The notes beneath the pieces were generated by a model that saw nothing but the letters and a program-made list of their open reading frames with translations, searched no databases and had not been told where the DNA came from. The translations under genes were made by a program, and so were the position numbers. Shown one piece after another: positions 1-8,421 of a stretch of DNA of 64,000 bases; position 1 is the first letter of the stretch, and each line of letters opens with the position of its first letter. This stretch comes from an uncultured Bacilli bacterium. GTDB taxonomy: Bacteria > Bacillota_I > Bacilli_A > RF39 > UBA660. The stretch lies in contig CAJUGE010000011.1 in NCBI GenBank assembly GCA_910586295.1, positions 1 to 64,000 on the forward strand. Reading direction: 5' to 3'.

Positions 1-22
1 CCTTTCCACACATGACAATTAT

Positions 23-136
23 AGGACATTTTTACTTGCAAACATCAAAAAAAACAGTCCGTTTCTGAACTGTTAATTCTTTAAGACATTTTCACTTGCA
101 AACAAACTAAATTTTTAGGACATTTTCATTTGCAAG
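23..136. repeat. three direct copies of a ~20-base repeat
   Basis: Three near-identical direct copies lie at 23-43, 83-103 and 117-136. The shared core reads RGACATTTTYAYTTGCAA. They sit outside any gene, downstream of spoVT, at the window edge. Multiple subterminal copies of a short repeat are typical of the ends of IS21-type elements, so these may be one end of an element that lies mostly left of the window. That link is inference; no transposase is visible here. Confidence 0.6.
46..75 (-). terminator. intrinsic terminator
   Basis: Read on the minus strand, an 8-bp stem (AACAGTTC / GGACTGTT, one G-U pair) with a 6-base loop is followed by a run of eight T. It would end transcripts leaving spoVT, although two copies of the direct repeat lie between the gene and the hairpin. 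Confidence 0.7.
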
Positions 137-156
137 TCACATTATTTTGTACACTT

Positions 157-660
157 TTAGTAAAATTCCATACAAAATATCATATTTAACACTGAAACTA
201 TAGTCTTATCTTTATCTGTAATATCACTACTACTTAGTACTATTATTCCACCTATAGCATCAGCATCAACAATAATGGGTTCCATATAATAATACTTTTC
301 TACGTCTTTACCACCTATTAATATATTATGCCCACTATCACTTTTTCTTTCCTCTATTTTACTAACTATCTTACTATCAATCTTACTCCCAATTAATTCT
401 TCACTATCTCCAGCAATAATTGCATCTTTATCTATAATATATATACTCCCATTACTTATTTTAGAAACCTTAGACAAGTACTTCTGAGCATTTTCACGTA
501 TAGTCAAAACTTTCTTATATTTTTTTAACACTATTCTATCTTCATCTATAAATATTTGAACATCATCCCCATTATGAATGTTCAAATTCTTTCTAATTTC
601 CTTAGGCACTACTATTCTCCCAAGATTATCAATTTTTCTTATAACTCCAGTATTTTTCAT
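157..660 (-). CDS. spoVT: stage V sporulation protein T (AbrB-like regulator)
   Basis: Forespore transcription factor that modulates sigma-G genes in endospore formers. The first ~50 residues are an AbrB-type swapped-hairpin DNA-binding domain (GRIVVPKEIRKNLNI). The rest is a GAF-like sensory domain as in Bacillus SpoVT, and the length (167 residues) is close to the usual 178. The start is placed at the ATG at 660, because the upstream in-frame GTG is part of the Shine-Dalgarno AGAGGTG. It lies near mfd and pth, which are its neighbours in Bacillus, but here ppa and a merR gene are inserted between. The N-terminal domain alone could be AbrB or Abh; the C-terminal domain and the context favour SpoVT. 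Confidence 0.88.
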   Translation of the reverse strand: MKNTGVIRKIDNLGRIVVPKEIRKNLNIHNGDDVQIFIDEDRIVLKKYKKVLTIRENAQKYLSKVSKISNGSIYIIDKDAIIAGDSEELIGSKIDSKIVSKIEERKSDSGHNILIGGKDVEKYYYMEPIIVDADAIGGIIVLSSSDITDKDKTIVSVLNMIFCMEFY

Positions 661-709
661 ATACACCTCTTGATTATTATTTTAATCCATATCTATAAAA
701 TTATACTAT

Positions 710-738
710 TTGACATTTAACTTTTAATCTTTTATACT
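710..738 (+). promoter_or_regulatory. sigma-A promoter of ppa
   Basis: TTGACA at 710-715, a 17-base spacer and TATACT at 733-738. The start codon of ppa follows at 755 behind an AGGTG ribosome binding site. Confidence 0.8.
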
Positions 739-754
739 GAATATAGGTGATAAT

Positions 755-1258
755 ATGAATAAAGTTGTAGAATGTATAATTGAAATACCAATGGGAACAA
801 AAAATAAATATGAAGTTAACAAAGAAACTGGAAGAATTACATTAGACAGAGTTCTCTACAGTGCACTTACTTATCCAGGAGAATATGGTTTTATAGAAGA
901 TACACTATCAGAAGACGGTGATCCACTAGATATTATTGTAATAAGTTCATACCCAACATTTCCAGGATGTGTTGTAGGTGCTAGAGTACTTGGATACCTA
1001 ACTGTAATCGATAACGGAGAACATGACGAAAAAGTAATCGCAGTGGTAGACAAAGATCCACGATTTTCTAACATCAAAAATTTAGAAGATTTAACAGAAC
1101 ACCAAAAAGCTGAAATAAAAGACTTTTTCCAAAACTATAAAACATTGCAAGGAGTAAAAGTTGAAATAAAAGATTTCCATAACCAAGAAAAAGCATTAGC
1201 ATTAATAGAAAAATGTAAAGAAAACTGGAAAAAGCACATGAGCACTAATAACAAGTAG
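755..1258 (+). CDS. ppa: inorganic pyrophosphatase (family I)
   Basis: Cytoplasmic enzyme that hydrolyses pyrophosphate to phosphate and so pulls nucleic acid and aminoacyl-tRNA synthesis forward. The 167-residue length fits soluble family I enzymes. The metal-binding signature DGDPLD is at residues 54-59, and an ExxxK/RVLY-type N-terminal segment and the GEYGFI segment are present. Many Bacilli use the unrelated family II enzyme, so a family I enzyme here is a lineage hint. It has its own promoter and is transcribed divergently from spoVT. Confidence 0.95.
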   Translation: MNKVVECIIEIPMGTKNKYEVNKETGRITLDRVLYSALTYPGEYGFIEDTLSEDGDPLDIIVISSYPTFPGCVVGARVLGYLTVIDNGEHDEKVIAVVDKDPRFSNIKNLEDLTEHQKAEIKDFFQNYKTLQGVKVEIKDFHNQEKALALIEKCKENWKKHMSTNNK

Positions 1259-1277
1259 TTCTTTTAAAAAAAATGTG

Positions 1278-1308
1278 TTGACTCTCCCCTTAAGGGTAGA
1301 TATATACT
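1278..1308 (+). promoter_or_regulatory. MerR-type promoter/operator with 19-base spacer
   Basis: TTGACT (1278-1283) and TATACT (1303-1308) are separated by 19 bases instead of 17. The spacer carries the imperfect palindrome CTCCCCTTAAGGGTAG, in which seven of eight positions pair. A long spacer with a central dyad is the hallmark of promoters that MerR-family proteins activate by DNA distortion. It lies directly before the merR-type gene and implies autoregulation. Confidence 0.85.
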
Positions 1309-1330
1309 TTAAATGTGAAAGGAAAAAAGT

Positions 1331-2359
1331 ATGATAAAAATTGGAGAATTTGCTAATATTTTTGATGTATCTATTAAAACTTTAAGACTATATGACGAAA
1401 AAGGTTTATTAAGTCCAGATTATATAGATATTTACACAGGATACCGCTACTACGATGACGAAAGCATAAAAACAATGACTAAAATTTTAATTCTAAAAGA
1501 TTTAGGCCTGTCTTTACAAGAAATTAAAAATTTTAAATTTGAAGAAAATGACATAAACGAAAAAGTAAAAGAATACGAACAAAAACTAAAAGACATCTCT
1601 AAAAATATTCATACACTAAAATCCTTCACACAAACTAAGGGAGGAATTAAAAATATGAAAGCATTTATTAATGATGATATAGTAATTGGAAAGTGGAAAC
1701 TACTTGGAATAAGTAACACCATCAAAGAAGCAAAAGACAAAAAGTTTATAGAAGATGACGATTTTAAAATTAATGAGTTATATCTAATGCCTAAAGGACA
1801 AGAATACTGGGTAATAAAATGGACTAAAGGATTTATATACATTAAAAATAACCCTTGTCCATATGAAATAGATAATGATATTATGTATTTAAGCATAATT
1901 GACCCAGTTAATGGCAAAATAGGAAAATATGCAGTATATGAAAAACAAGATAGTAAAGAATACACAAGAGAAGAAATTCAAATAAAAGATGACATGAATA
2001 TAGAATTTATAAAAGATGAAAAATTAATTGGAACATGGAAAAGTGTAGACTTTGTAGAAACTCCAAAAAAATTTAATCCTAAAGAAAAAAGTTATAAAGA
2101 AAGTCTATATCTAGAAAAAATAATAGTATCTAATGATAATGACTGCATAGCAATTTACAATTTTAATAATGCTAATAACACATTTAATCTTAAATTTACT
2201 AAAAACTATATTGCTGAACTAGGTGCACCTAACACCCTAAGTAAGTACGAATACCTAAAAATAGATAATAAAGACTATATTTCTGTTGAATGGAAAAGCG
2301 GAGATTATGTTTATGGAAAAATGATTAACGGTTACTATATACTAGAAAAAATTAATTAA
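1331..2359 (+). CDS. MerR-family regulator with duplicated C-terminal sensor domain
   Basis: Residues 1-70 are a MerR winged-helix domain (IGEFANIFDVSIKTLRLYDE ... GYRYYDDE) followed by a dimerisation helix to about residue 105. The remaining ~235 residues look like two related beta-rich units. One begins near VIGKWKLLGI and the other near LIGTWKSVDF, resembling lipocalin-like or calycin folds found after MerR domains in Firmicutes. The effector is unknown; a hydrophobic small molecule is a guess from the fold. The gene follows its own MerR-type promoter and ends at a terminator shared with mfd. Function as a DNA-binding regulator is well supported, the regulon is not. Confidence 0.82.
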   Translation: MIKIGEFANIFDVSIKTLRLYDEKGLLSPDYIDIYTGYRYYDDESIKTMTKILILKDLGLSLQEIKNFKFEENDINEKVKEYEQKLKDISKNIHTLKSFTQTKGGIKNMKAFINDDIVIGKWKLLGISNTIKEAKDKKFIEDDDFKINELYLMPKGQEYWVIKWTKGFIYIKNNPCPYEIDNDIMYLSIIDPVNGKIGKYAVYEKQDSKEYTREEIQIKDDMNIEFIKDEKLIGTWKSVDFVETPKKFNPKEKSYKESLYLEKIIVSNDNDCIAIYNFNNANNTFNLKFTKNYIAELGAPNTLSKYEYLKIDNKDYISVEWKSGDYVYGKMINGYYILEKIN

Positions 2360-2365
2360 TTAAAG

Positions 2366-2402
2366 AAAGTAGAGAATATTATTATTTATTCCCTACTTTT
2401 TC
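2366..2402. terminator. bidirectional terminator between merR gene and mfd
   Basis: A 13-base stem (AAAGTAGAGAATA at 2367-2379 with TATTCCCTACTTT at 2387-2399, one mismatch) is followed by T on the plus strand and flanked by T on the minus strand. It serves both convergent genes; the mfd stop codon lies in the loop. Confidence 0.75.
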
Positions 2403-5400
2403 TATGTAACTTAATAAATCATAAATATAATAAATGTAATGTTTTTCATTATTAGTCTTACTTAATGTTATATGAATTGCATTCCCCCTATAAACAAAGT
2501 TAAACTTTGTAGAAATCCTAGTAGACTCTATAAACAGTTCTTCTACGTTAAGGTGCTTATAAACATTTTCATCTAGTCTAATAGAAAACTTAAGTTTATC
2601 ATTTAAAAGAACTTTAATCTGTAATTTATTAATAATCTTTTCAACTAACTCTTGATACATATAAACTTTTAAATCTTCTGTAACATTACCAAACCTATCT
2701 TCTATTTCATTAATTAAATTATCTAACTCTTCCTTAGTCTCTATTTGAGAAATCTTTTGATGTATCTCAATTATAATAGAATCCTCTTCCGAATACTCTT
2801 TTCCAATATGATTAGAAACATCATCAATCTTAGTAAGATTTTCTTCTTCATCTTCACTCTCACCATTTAACTCTTCATTAATAAGCTCAATATACATATC
2901 AACTCCAACAGAATCAATGAAACCAGCCTGCTCGCGACCAAGTAAATCCCCAGCACCACGAATACTCAAATCTCTCATAGCAACCTTATACCCACTACCA
3001 AGTTCAGTAAACTCCTTAATTGCTTCCAATCTTTTAACTGCAGTATCCGTAAGAACTTTAGCTTTATCATACATAAGATACGCATAAGCTTGATTATCTC
3101 CACGACCAACACGTCCTCTAATTTGATATAACTGAGAAAGACCAAATCTATCAGCATCCATAATTATCATAGTATTCGCATTAGGGACATCGATACCATT
3201 CTCAATAATAGTAGTACTAACTAAAACATCAAACTCATGATTATTAAACTCATACATAATATCTTGCATATCATCTTTATTTAATTTTCCATGAGCATAC
3301 TTAAGAGAAACCTCTGGAAGTAACTTCTCAAAACCACTAACTAAACTAGGCATATCTTCTACCTTATTATATAGAATAAAGACCTGCCCATCTCTAGCTT
3401 TTTCCTTAAGAACAATCTCTCTAATAATATAAGGATCATAATTTATAACATAAGTTTGAACAGGAAATTTATTTTTAGGTGGCGTTTCAATAAGTGACAA
3501 ATCTCTAACCCCAATCAAACTCATCTGCAAACTTCTAGGAATTGGAGTAGCTGACACACTAAGAACATGAACATTAGACTTAATCTCTTTAATCTTCTCC
3601 TTATGTAAAACACCAAATCTATGCTCTTCATCAATAACTAAAAGCCCTAGATCTTTAAATTGAACATCTCCACTTAAAAGCCTATGAGTTCCAAAGATTA
3701 TATCAATATTACCATTTTTCAATCTTTCCAAAATGTCATTAGTCTCTTTTTTAGTAGTATATCTATTTAGAACTGCTATATTTACTGGAAAATTCTTAAA
3801 CCTAGACTTAGCTGACATATATTGTTGATAAGATAAAAGTGTAGTCGGACACAAATACATAACTTGCTTACTATTCATAATTGCTTTAAACATAACTCTA
3901 AACATTACTTCAGTTTTACCATACCCTACATCCCCACACAAAAGTCTATCCATAGGTTTAGAACTCTCTAAATCCCTTTTTATCTCAGAAGTACACTTTA
4001 ATTGGTCTGGAGTCTCATCATATATAAACTCATCCTCAAACATAACTTGTTCTGGAGTATCTTCCATAAAAGGCTCTACACTAGCAATATTTCTATTCTT
4101 ATAAATTTTAATAAGTTCATTACTAATATCTTTAATCTTATTTTTAATCTTCATCTTAGTTTTTTGCCACTCTGTACTATTAAGTTTGTGAATTACAGGT
4201 TTAGCTCCATCCTTAGAAGAATACTTATAAAGTTTGTCTATATTATCTACTGGCAAATATAATTTATCATCTCCCTTATATTTAATAAGGATATAATCTC
4301 TAGCCATTCCATTTTTATTGATAGTAGTAATTCCCATATAAACACCAATACCATTAGTTTTATGAACTACATAATCACCAACCTCTAATTTATCAATAGA
4401 ATTAATCTTCTTACCTAACTTATATCCAGTATCATACTTAACATTATTTTTAACAGGACACAAATCATTCTTAGAAAAATAGTAAATATCATTATATATA
4501 AATCCAGAACTAATATTAATGTTAATAACCTTAGACTTATCCACACCTAAAGTTTTCACAAATTCCTCATCACTAGTACACAAAAATGAATTATACTTAT
4601 TTATATCTTCTACAAAACTATTCTTATCATTATTATAATTAACTATTGCCTTTGCTTTTATCATGGAATCATAACTATTACTGTTATCTATAGTATCAAT
4701 CCACAAAACAAAATCATTCTTTATATCATTTAAACTGTTCATAGAAGTCGTATCATCATAATGCCTCATCTGCTCAGTTATACTATACTCAACATTTTTT
4801 ATTTGATTATAATCTTGATATATTAACACACTATCATCTAAATAATCCAAAACTGTAGAACTGCTACCCTCGTATTCATCTTGAATTGGTTTAATTGAAA
4901 ACTCAGATACACTATTCATACTAAGTTGAGTATTTTCATCAAAATATTTAATATCTTCAACCAAATTATCAAAAAACTCAACTCTTATAGGATGGTCTTC
5001 AAAAATAGGAAAAACATCAACTACAAAACCACGAACACTATATTCCCCAGTATTAGTAACCAAACTTTCTCTTTTATAACCAATATCATCTAACTTTCTA
5101 ATTAAATCATCTCTATCTATAACTGCATCTTTATAAATAGAAATCTTCTTCTGTTCAAGTTTTGTTTTTAAAGGCAACTTCTTAAGCAAACTATTAGTAT
5201 GACATATCAAAATACACTTCTCACTACTATTAATATCATTAAGAAAACGCATTCTCATATATTGAAGTTCTGGAGAAGTAGCAATAGCCTTCTTAGTTAA
5301 ATAATCATCGTCTGGAAAAATAAAAATATTTTCAAGTTTATCATTAAGTGCAGAATAAATTTTATTAGCATCACTTAAAGTTGGTGTAACTATAACTAAA

Positions 5401-5513
5401 CTCTTATCTAACGCAAAAAACATATACATCAAAAACTGAAAGTATATTTCATTTTGACTAACAGATATTCTCTGTCCATTATCAAGTTTTAAATCAAATA
5501 GATTCTCAATCAT
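2382..5513 (-). CDS. mfd: transcription-repair coupling factor
   Basis: SF2 translocase that removes RNA polymerase stalled at DNA lesions and recruits UvrA. At 1043 residues it is somewhat shorter than the usual ~1150. Visible parts in order: UvrB-homology N-terminal region, RNA-polymerase-interacting CarD-like domain near residues 375-395 (VGDYVVHKTNGIGVYMG), helicase motif I GDVGYGKT near 530, motif II DEEH near 627, QIRGRVGRG motif VI, and a C-terminal TRCF domain. It lies nine bases after pth on the same strand, the order found in Bacillus, and shares a terminator with the convergent merR gene. Confidence 0.97.
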   Translation of the reverse strand: MIENLFDLKLDNGQRISVSQNEIYFQFLMYMFFALDKSLVIVTPTLSDANKIYSALNDKLENIFIFPDDDYLTKKAIATSPELQYMRMRFLNDINSSEKCILICHTNSLLKKLPLKTKLEQKKISIYKDAVIDRDDLIRKLDDIGYKRESLVTNTGEYSVRGFVVDVFPIFEDHPIRVEFFDNLVEDIKYFDENTQLSMNSVSEFSIKPIQDEYEGSSSTVLDYLDDSVLIYQDYNQIKNVEYSITEQMRHYDDTTSMNSLNDIKNDFVLWIDTIDNSNSYDSMIKAKAIVNYNNDKNSFVEDINKYNSFLCTSDEEFVKTLGVDKSKVININISSGFIYNDIYYFSKNDLCPVKNNVKYDTGYKLGKKINSIDKLEVGDYVVHKTNGIGVYMGITTINKNGMARDYILIKYKGDDKLYLPVDNIDKLYKYSSKDGAKPVIHKLNSTEWQKTKMKIKNKIKDISNELIKIYKNRNIASVEPFMEDTPEQVMFEDEFIYDETPDQLKCTSEIKRDLESSKPMDRLLCGDVGYGKTEVMFRVMFKAIMNSKQVMYLCPTTLLSYQQYMSAKSRFKNFPVNIAVLNRYTTKKETNDILERLKNGNIDIIFGTHRLLSGDVQFKDLGLLVIDEEHRFGVLHKEKIKEIKSNVHVLSVSATPIPRSLQMSLIGVRDLSLIETPPKNKFPVQTYVINYDPYIIREIVLKEKARDGQVFILYNKVEDMPSLVSGFEKLLPEVSLKYAHGKLNKDDMQDIMYEFNNHEFDVLVSTTIIENGIDVPNANTMIIMDADRFGLSQLYQIRGRVGRGDNQAYAYLMYDKAKVLTDTAVKRLEAIKEFTELGSGYKVAMRDLSIRGAGDLLGREQAGFIDSVGVDMYIELINEELNGESEDEEENLTKIDDVSNHIGKEYSEEDSIIIEIHQKISQIETKEELDNLINEIEDRFGNVTEDLKVYMYQELVEKIINKLQIKVLLNDKLKFSIRLDENVYKHLNVEELFIESTRISTKFNFVYRGNAIHITLSKTNNEKHYIYYIYDLLSYIEKVGNK

Positions 5514-5521
5514 AATAACCT

Positions 5522-6064
5522 CTAATTATATTTACTCATTAACTTATCAAAATCCAAACTAATATAGTCATCGATAACATCAGCTATTCTTCTAGTAACT
5601 TTAGAAATCTCATCCATTTCGGATTTACTAAATTTACCTAGAACATAATTTATTGTATCACCTTTAGGTTTAGATATACCAATTCTTACTCTTTTAAAGT
5701 TTTCAGTACCTAAATTACTAATAATACTTTTAATTCCATTATGCCCACCACTAGAACCACTAGGTTTAAGCTTAAAAGTTCCAACTTCAAAATCCATATC
5801 ATCATATATCACTAAAATATCGCTAACATTAATTTTGTAAAAATCCACAAATTTTCTTACAGCTAAACCACTATCATTCATAAATGTCGTAGGCTTAATA
5901 AAAATAACTTTCTCACCACTATAATTTTGTTCAAAATACATAGCCTGATTTTTCTCTTTAAAAGATACATCTCTCAAATAAGAATCTATAACCATAAATC
6001 CAACATTATGACGAGTACACTCATATTCTTTACCAACATTACCAAGCCCTACTATTAATTTCAT
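5522..6064 (-). CDS. pth: peptidyl-tRNA hydrolase
   Basis: Releases peptides from prematurely dropped peptidyl-tRNA; known as SpoVC in Bacillus. The 180-residue length and the landmarks GLGNVGKEYECTRHNVGF (with the catalytic His and the conserved Asn), KPTTFMNDSG and YDDMDFEVG are all present, as is SGGHNGIKSI. The start ATG overlaps the rsmI stop by four bases (ATGA), so the two are translationally coupled. It continues into mfd after nine bases. Confidence 0.96.
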   Translation of the reverse strand: MKLIVGLGNVGKEYECTRHNVGFMVIDSYLRDVSFKEKNQAMYFEQNYSGEKVIFIKPTTFMNDSGLAVRKFVDFYKINVSDILVIYDDMDFEVGTFKLKPSGSSGGHNGIKSIISNLGTENFKRVRIGISKPKGDTINYVLGKFSKSEMDEISKVTRRIADVIDDYISLDFDKLMSKYN

Positions 6065-6900
6065 TTTTTACTCTCCTCATATTTATTATATAGTATATTC
6101 TTACTAACTTCAAATTCTTTTGAAACCATTTTTATAGCATCCTTACTACTACAGCCTTTTTCTATTTTCTTATATACTTCCTTAAGCATTTCATCATAGT
6201 CAATATCTTCCCTACACTCATCAATTACTATAACAATTTCTCCTTTAACTTCTGTATAAATATCTATTGCCTCAAGCACTGTTCCCCTAAACACTTCCTC
6301 ATGGATCTTAGATATTTCCCGGGAAATAGAAATATCACGATTTCCTAAAATTTTATAAATATTTTGTAAAGTTTTAATTAATCTGTGGGGTGCTTCATAT
6401 AAAACAATCGTAAACTTTATATTCTTTAACATCTCTAATTCACGTATGGCTTGACTATCTTTTGAAGACAAAAAACCATAAAAGAAAAATCTTAAAGAAG
6501 AAATTCCAGACATATTTAAAGCAGGCAAGAAAGCACAAGGCCCAGGTAAAGCAATTACATTGTACCCTTCCTTAATCGCAGTATCAACAACTAACGAACC
6601 TGGATCACTAATGAGAGGTGTACCGCGGTCAGTTACAATAGCCACATTCTTTCCCTGAGATAACATACTAATAACACTCTTACTAGCCTTAACTTCGTTA
6701 AATTTTTGGCATTGAAAAACTTTATTTTTTATATCTAAACTATTTAAAAGTTGAAGAGTAACCCTAGTATCTTCAGCAAAAATCGCATCTACACTCTTTA
6801 AAATTTCAACTGCTCTATAAGTTATATCTCCTAAATTACCAATAGGTGTAGGAACTATATATAAATTACTATTTTCTTTCTCATAACTCTTTTGTATCAT
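6061..6900 (-). CDS. rsmI: 16S rRNA C1402 2'-O-methyltransferase
   Basis: Tetrapyrrole-methylase-fold enzyme that 2'-O-methylates C1402 in the ribosomal decoding centre. The N-terminus reads LYIVPTPIGNLGDITYRA and is followed by FAEDTRVT, VTDRGTPLISDPG and ALPGPCAFLPAL, all diagnostic of the RsmI/YraL family. Length 279 is normal. It lies between the trmN6-like gene and pth, matching the Bacillus yabB-yazA-yabC order except that yazA is missing. The coding sequence contains a perfect Noc-type palindrome at 6313-6328. Confidence 0.95.
   Translation of the reverse strand: MIQKSYEKENSNLYIVPTPIGNLGDITYRAVEILKSVDAIFAEDTRVTLQLLNSLDIKNKVFQCQKFNEVKASKSVISMLSQGKNVAIVTDRGTPLISDPGSLVVDTAIKEGYNVIALPGPCAFLPALNMSGISSLRFFFYGFLSSKDSQAIRELEMLKNIKFTIVLYEAPHRLIKTLQNIYKILGNRDISISREISKIHEEVFRGTVLEAIDIYTEVKGEIVIVIDECREDIDYDEMLKEVYKKIEKGCSSKDAIKMVSKEFEVSKNILYNKYEESKK
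6313..6328. promoter_or_regulatory. candidate Noc-binding site
   Basis: The 16-base perfect palindrome TATTTCCCGGGAAATA contains the exact 14-base Bacillus subtilis Noc site ATTTCCCGGGAAAT. It lies inside rsmI. GC-rich palindromes of this kind are rare in such AT-rich DNA, and a Noc-type gene is at 31.3 kb. Confidence 0.75.
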
Positions 6901-6903
6901 AAA

Positions 6904-7629
6904 CTACCTCTCAAACATTCTCAAAACCTCTTCAGTATAACTTCCATCTTCATTATGACATACTAAAGGTGGTAAAACTTTCAAACCTACATTTCCATTC
7001 TTCTTAGCATCTACTAAAACTAAATTAGCATTTTCCCCTATCTTAGGTTGTAAAAATCTAACTCGTTTTGCTTCAAAATTATTTTTTTTCAAAGTTAATA
7101 ATAACTCAGCAAACCTATCAGCGCGGTGTACAATTACCAAACTACCACCATTTTTAAGAATTTTCCTAGAAATACTAACAATTTCATCCAAAGTAACCAA
7201 AATTTCATGTCTGGCTATAGATTTTACTTTATTATCATTTAAATTGCTATATTCACTAACCTTAAAATAAGGAGGATTGCAAGTAACTAAATCAAAACTA
7301 TCTGTTTCAAATTTATTAAAGATATCTTTTATATCCATATTAAGTATTTTTATTTGATTATCTAAATTATTAATCTTAACTGAATCTACTGCCAAATCAT
7401 AAATCTCTTTTTGAACTTCTACACCAATAATTTCTTGATTAGTGCGAGTACTTAATACTAGAGGAATAGGTGCATTTCCAGTACATAAATCCATAATCTT
7501 AATTTTTCCACTCCTAATCTCGCAAAATCTAGGCAAAACAACAGACTCTAAGCTAAAATTAAAATAGTTTTTATTTTGAGCTATTTTTAATCCCTCGTAT
7601 CCTACTAAATCATTTACTATTTTTTCCAT
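6904..7629 (-). CDS. TrmN6/YabB-like tRNA adenine-N6 methyltransferase
   Basis: Class I SAM methyltransferase of the YfiC/TrmN6 family, expected to form m6A37 in tRNA1(Val). The SAM motif appears as IMDLCTGNAPIPLVLS and the catalytic N6-adenine motif as NPPYF. Length 241 is usual. It corresponds to Bacillus yabB by position between ricT and rsmI. It is separated from rsmI by three bases and from ricT by six, so it belongs to a tight operon. Substrate identity is from family knowledge. Confidence 0.88.
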   Translation of the reverse strand: MEKIVNDLVGYEGLKIAQNKNYFNFSLESVVLPRFCEIRSGKIKIMDLCTGNAPIPLVLSTRTNQEIIGVEVQKEIYDLAVDSVKINNLDNQIKILNMDIKDIFNKFETDSFDLVTCNPPYFKVSEYSNLNDNKVKSIARHEILVTLDEIVSISRKILKNGGSLVIVHRADRFAELLLTLKKNNFEAKRVRFLQPKIGENANLVLVDAKKNGNVGLKVLPPLVCHNEDGSYTEEVLRMFER

Positions 7630-7635
7630 AAGAAA

Positions 7636-8421
7636 TCACTCACTTTTAACTAAGATTTGAATCTTCCCCTCATCAGGCACATTAACCACGTAACTTTTGT
7701 TCAAAATATCAATAGAAACAACTTTACCTTCCCCATTAGGCGTTTTAACCACATCCCCTACATTAGGTAAATCTTTTCTATTCTCAGTATAAACATCATC
7801 CTCATAATTTAAACAACACAAAAGTCTTCCACATTGACCATTAATTTTACTAGGATTTAAAGCAATATTTTGATTTTTTGCCATGTTAATAGTAACTGAA
7901 TCTAAATTATCTTTCAAAAAACAAGAACAACAGAGCTCCCTACCGCACTGACCAATACCAGAAACTTGCTTTGCCTTATCTCTTACACCAACTTGTCTAA
8001 GTTCAATCCTAGTTTTATAAATAAATGCTAACTGCTTAGCCATGTCCCTAAAATCCACACGTGACTCTGATACAAAATAAAATAACAATTGATTTCTATC
8101 AAAAGTATAATTTGCATCTATAATATTCATATTAAGATTTAATTTCTTAGAAATTTCTTTTGCCTTACTTAAAGCTTTAAAAGCATCTACCTTATTTTTC
8201 TCAAATATCATGACATCCTTTGGAGTTGCAACTCTTACTATTTTCTTCATTTTATCATCCACTTCTTTATTCATAATATCAGAAGCAACAACATAGCCTA
8301 ACTGAAGCCCTCTATCAGTTTCTGTGATTATCATATCTCCATCATTTATTTTAAGAGCATTATCATTAAAAAAATAAATCTTACTATTTTGCTTAAAAGA
8401 AACACCTACTACTCTATTCAT
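7636..8421 (-). CDS. ricT: RicT (YaaT), PSP1-domain protein
   Basis: Subunit of the Ric (Y) complex, which carries iron-sulphur clusters, stimulates RNase Y cleavage of mRNAs and affects Spo0A activation, competence and biofilm in Bacillus. The PSP1 domain is seen with the cysteine-rich segment GQCGRELCCSCFL followed by INGQCGRLLCCLNYE, which supply cluster ligands. It overlaps holB by eight bases. The partners RicA and RicF are not in the window. Confidence 0.93.
   Translation of the reverse strand: MNRVVGVSFKQNSKIYFFNDNALKINDGDMIITETDRGLQLGYVVASDIMNKEVDDKMKKIVRVATPKDVMIFEKNKVDAFKALSKAKEISKKLNLNMNIIDANYTFDRNQLLFYFVSESRVDFRDMAKQLAFIYKTRIELRQVGVRDKAKQVSGIGQCGRELCCSCFLKDNLDSVTINMAKNQNIALNPSKINGQCGRLLCCLNYEDDVYTENRKDLPNVGDVVKTPNGEGKVVSIDILNKSYVVNVPDEGKIQILVKSE

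Noticed and set aside
871..1077. Minus-strand open frame inside ppa
   Set aside because: Lies wholly within a certain gene, has no ribosome site and encodes a low-complexity Ser/Thr-rich product; a shadow frame.
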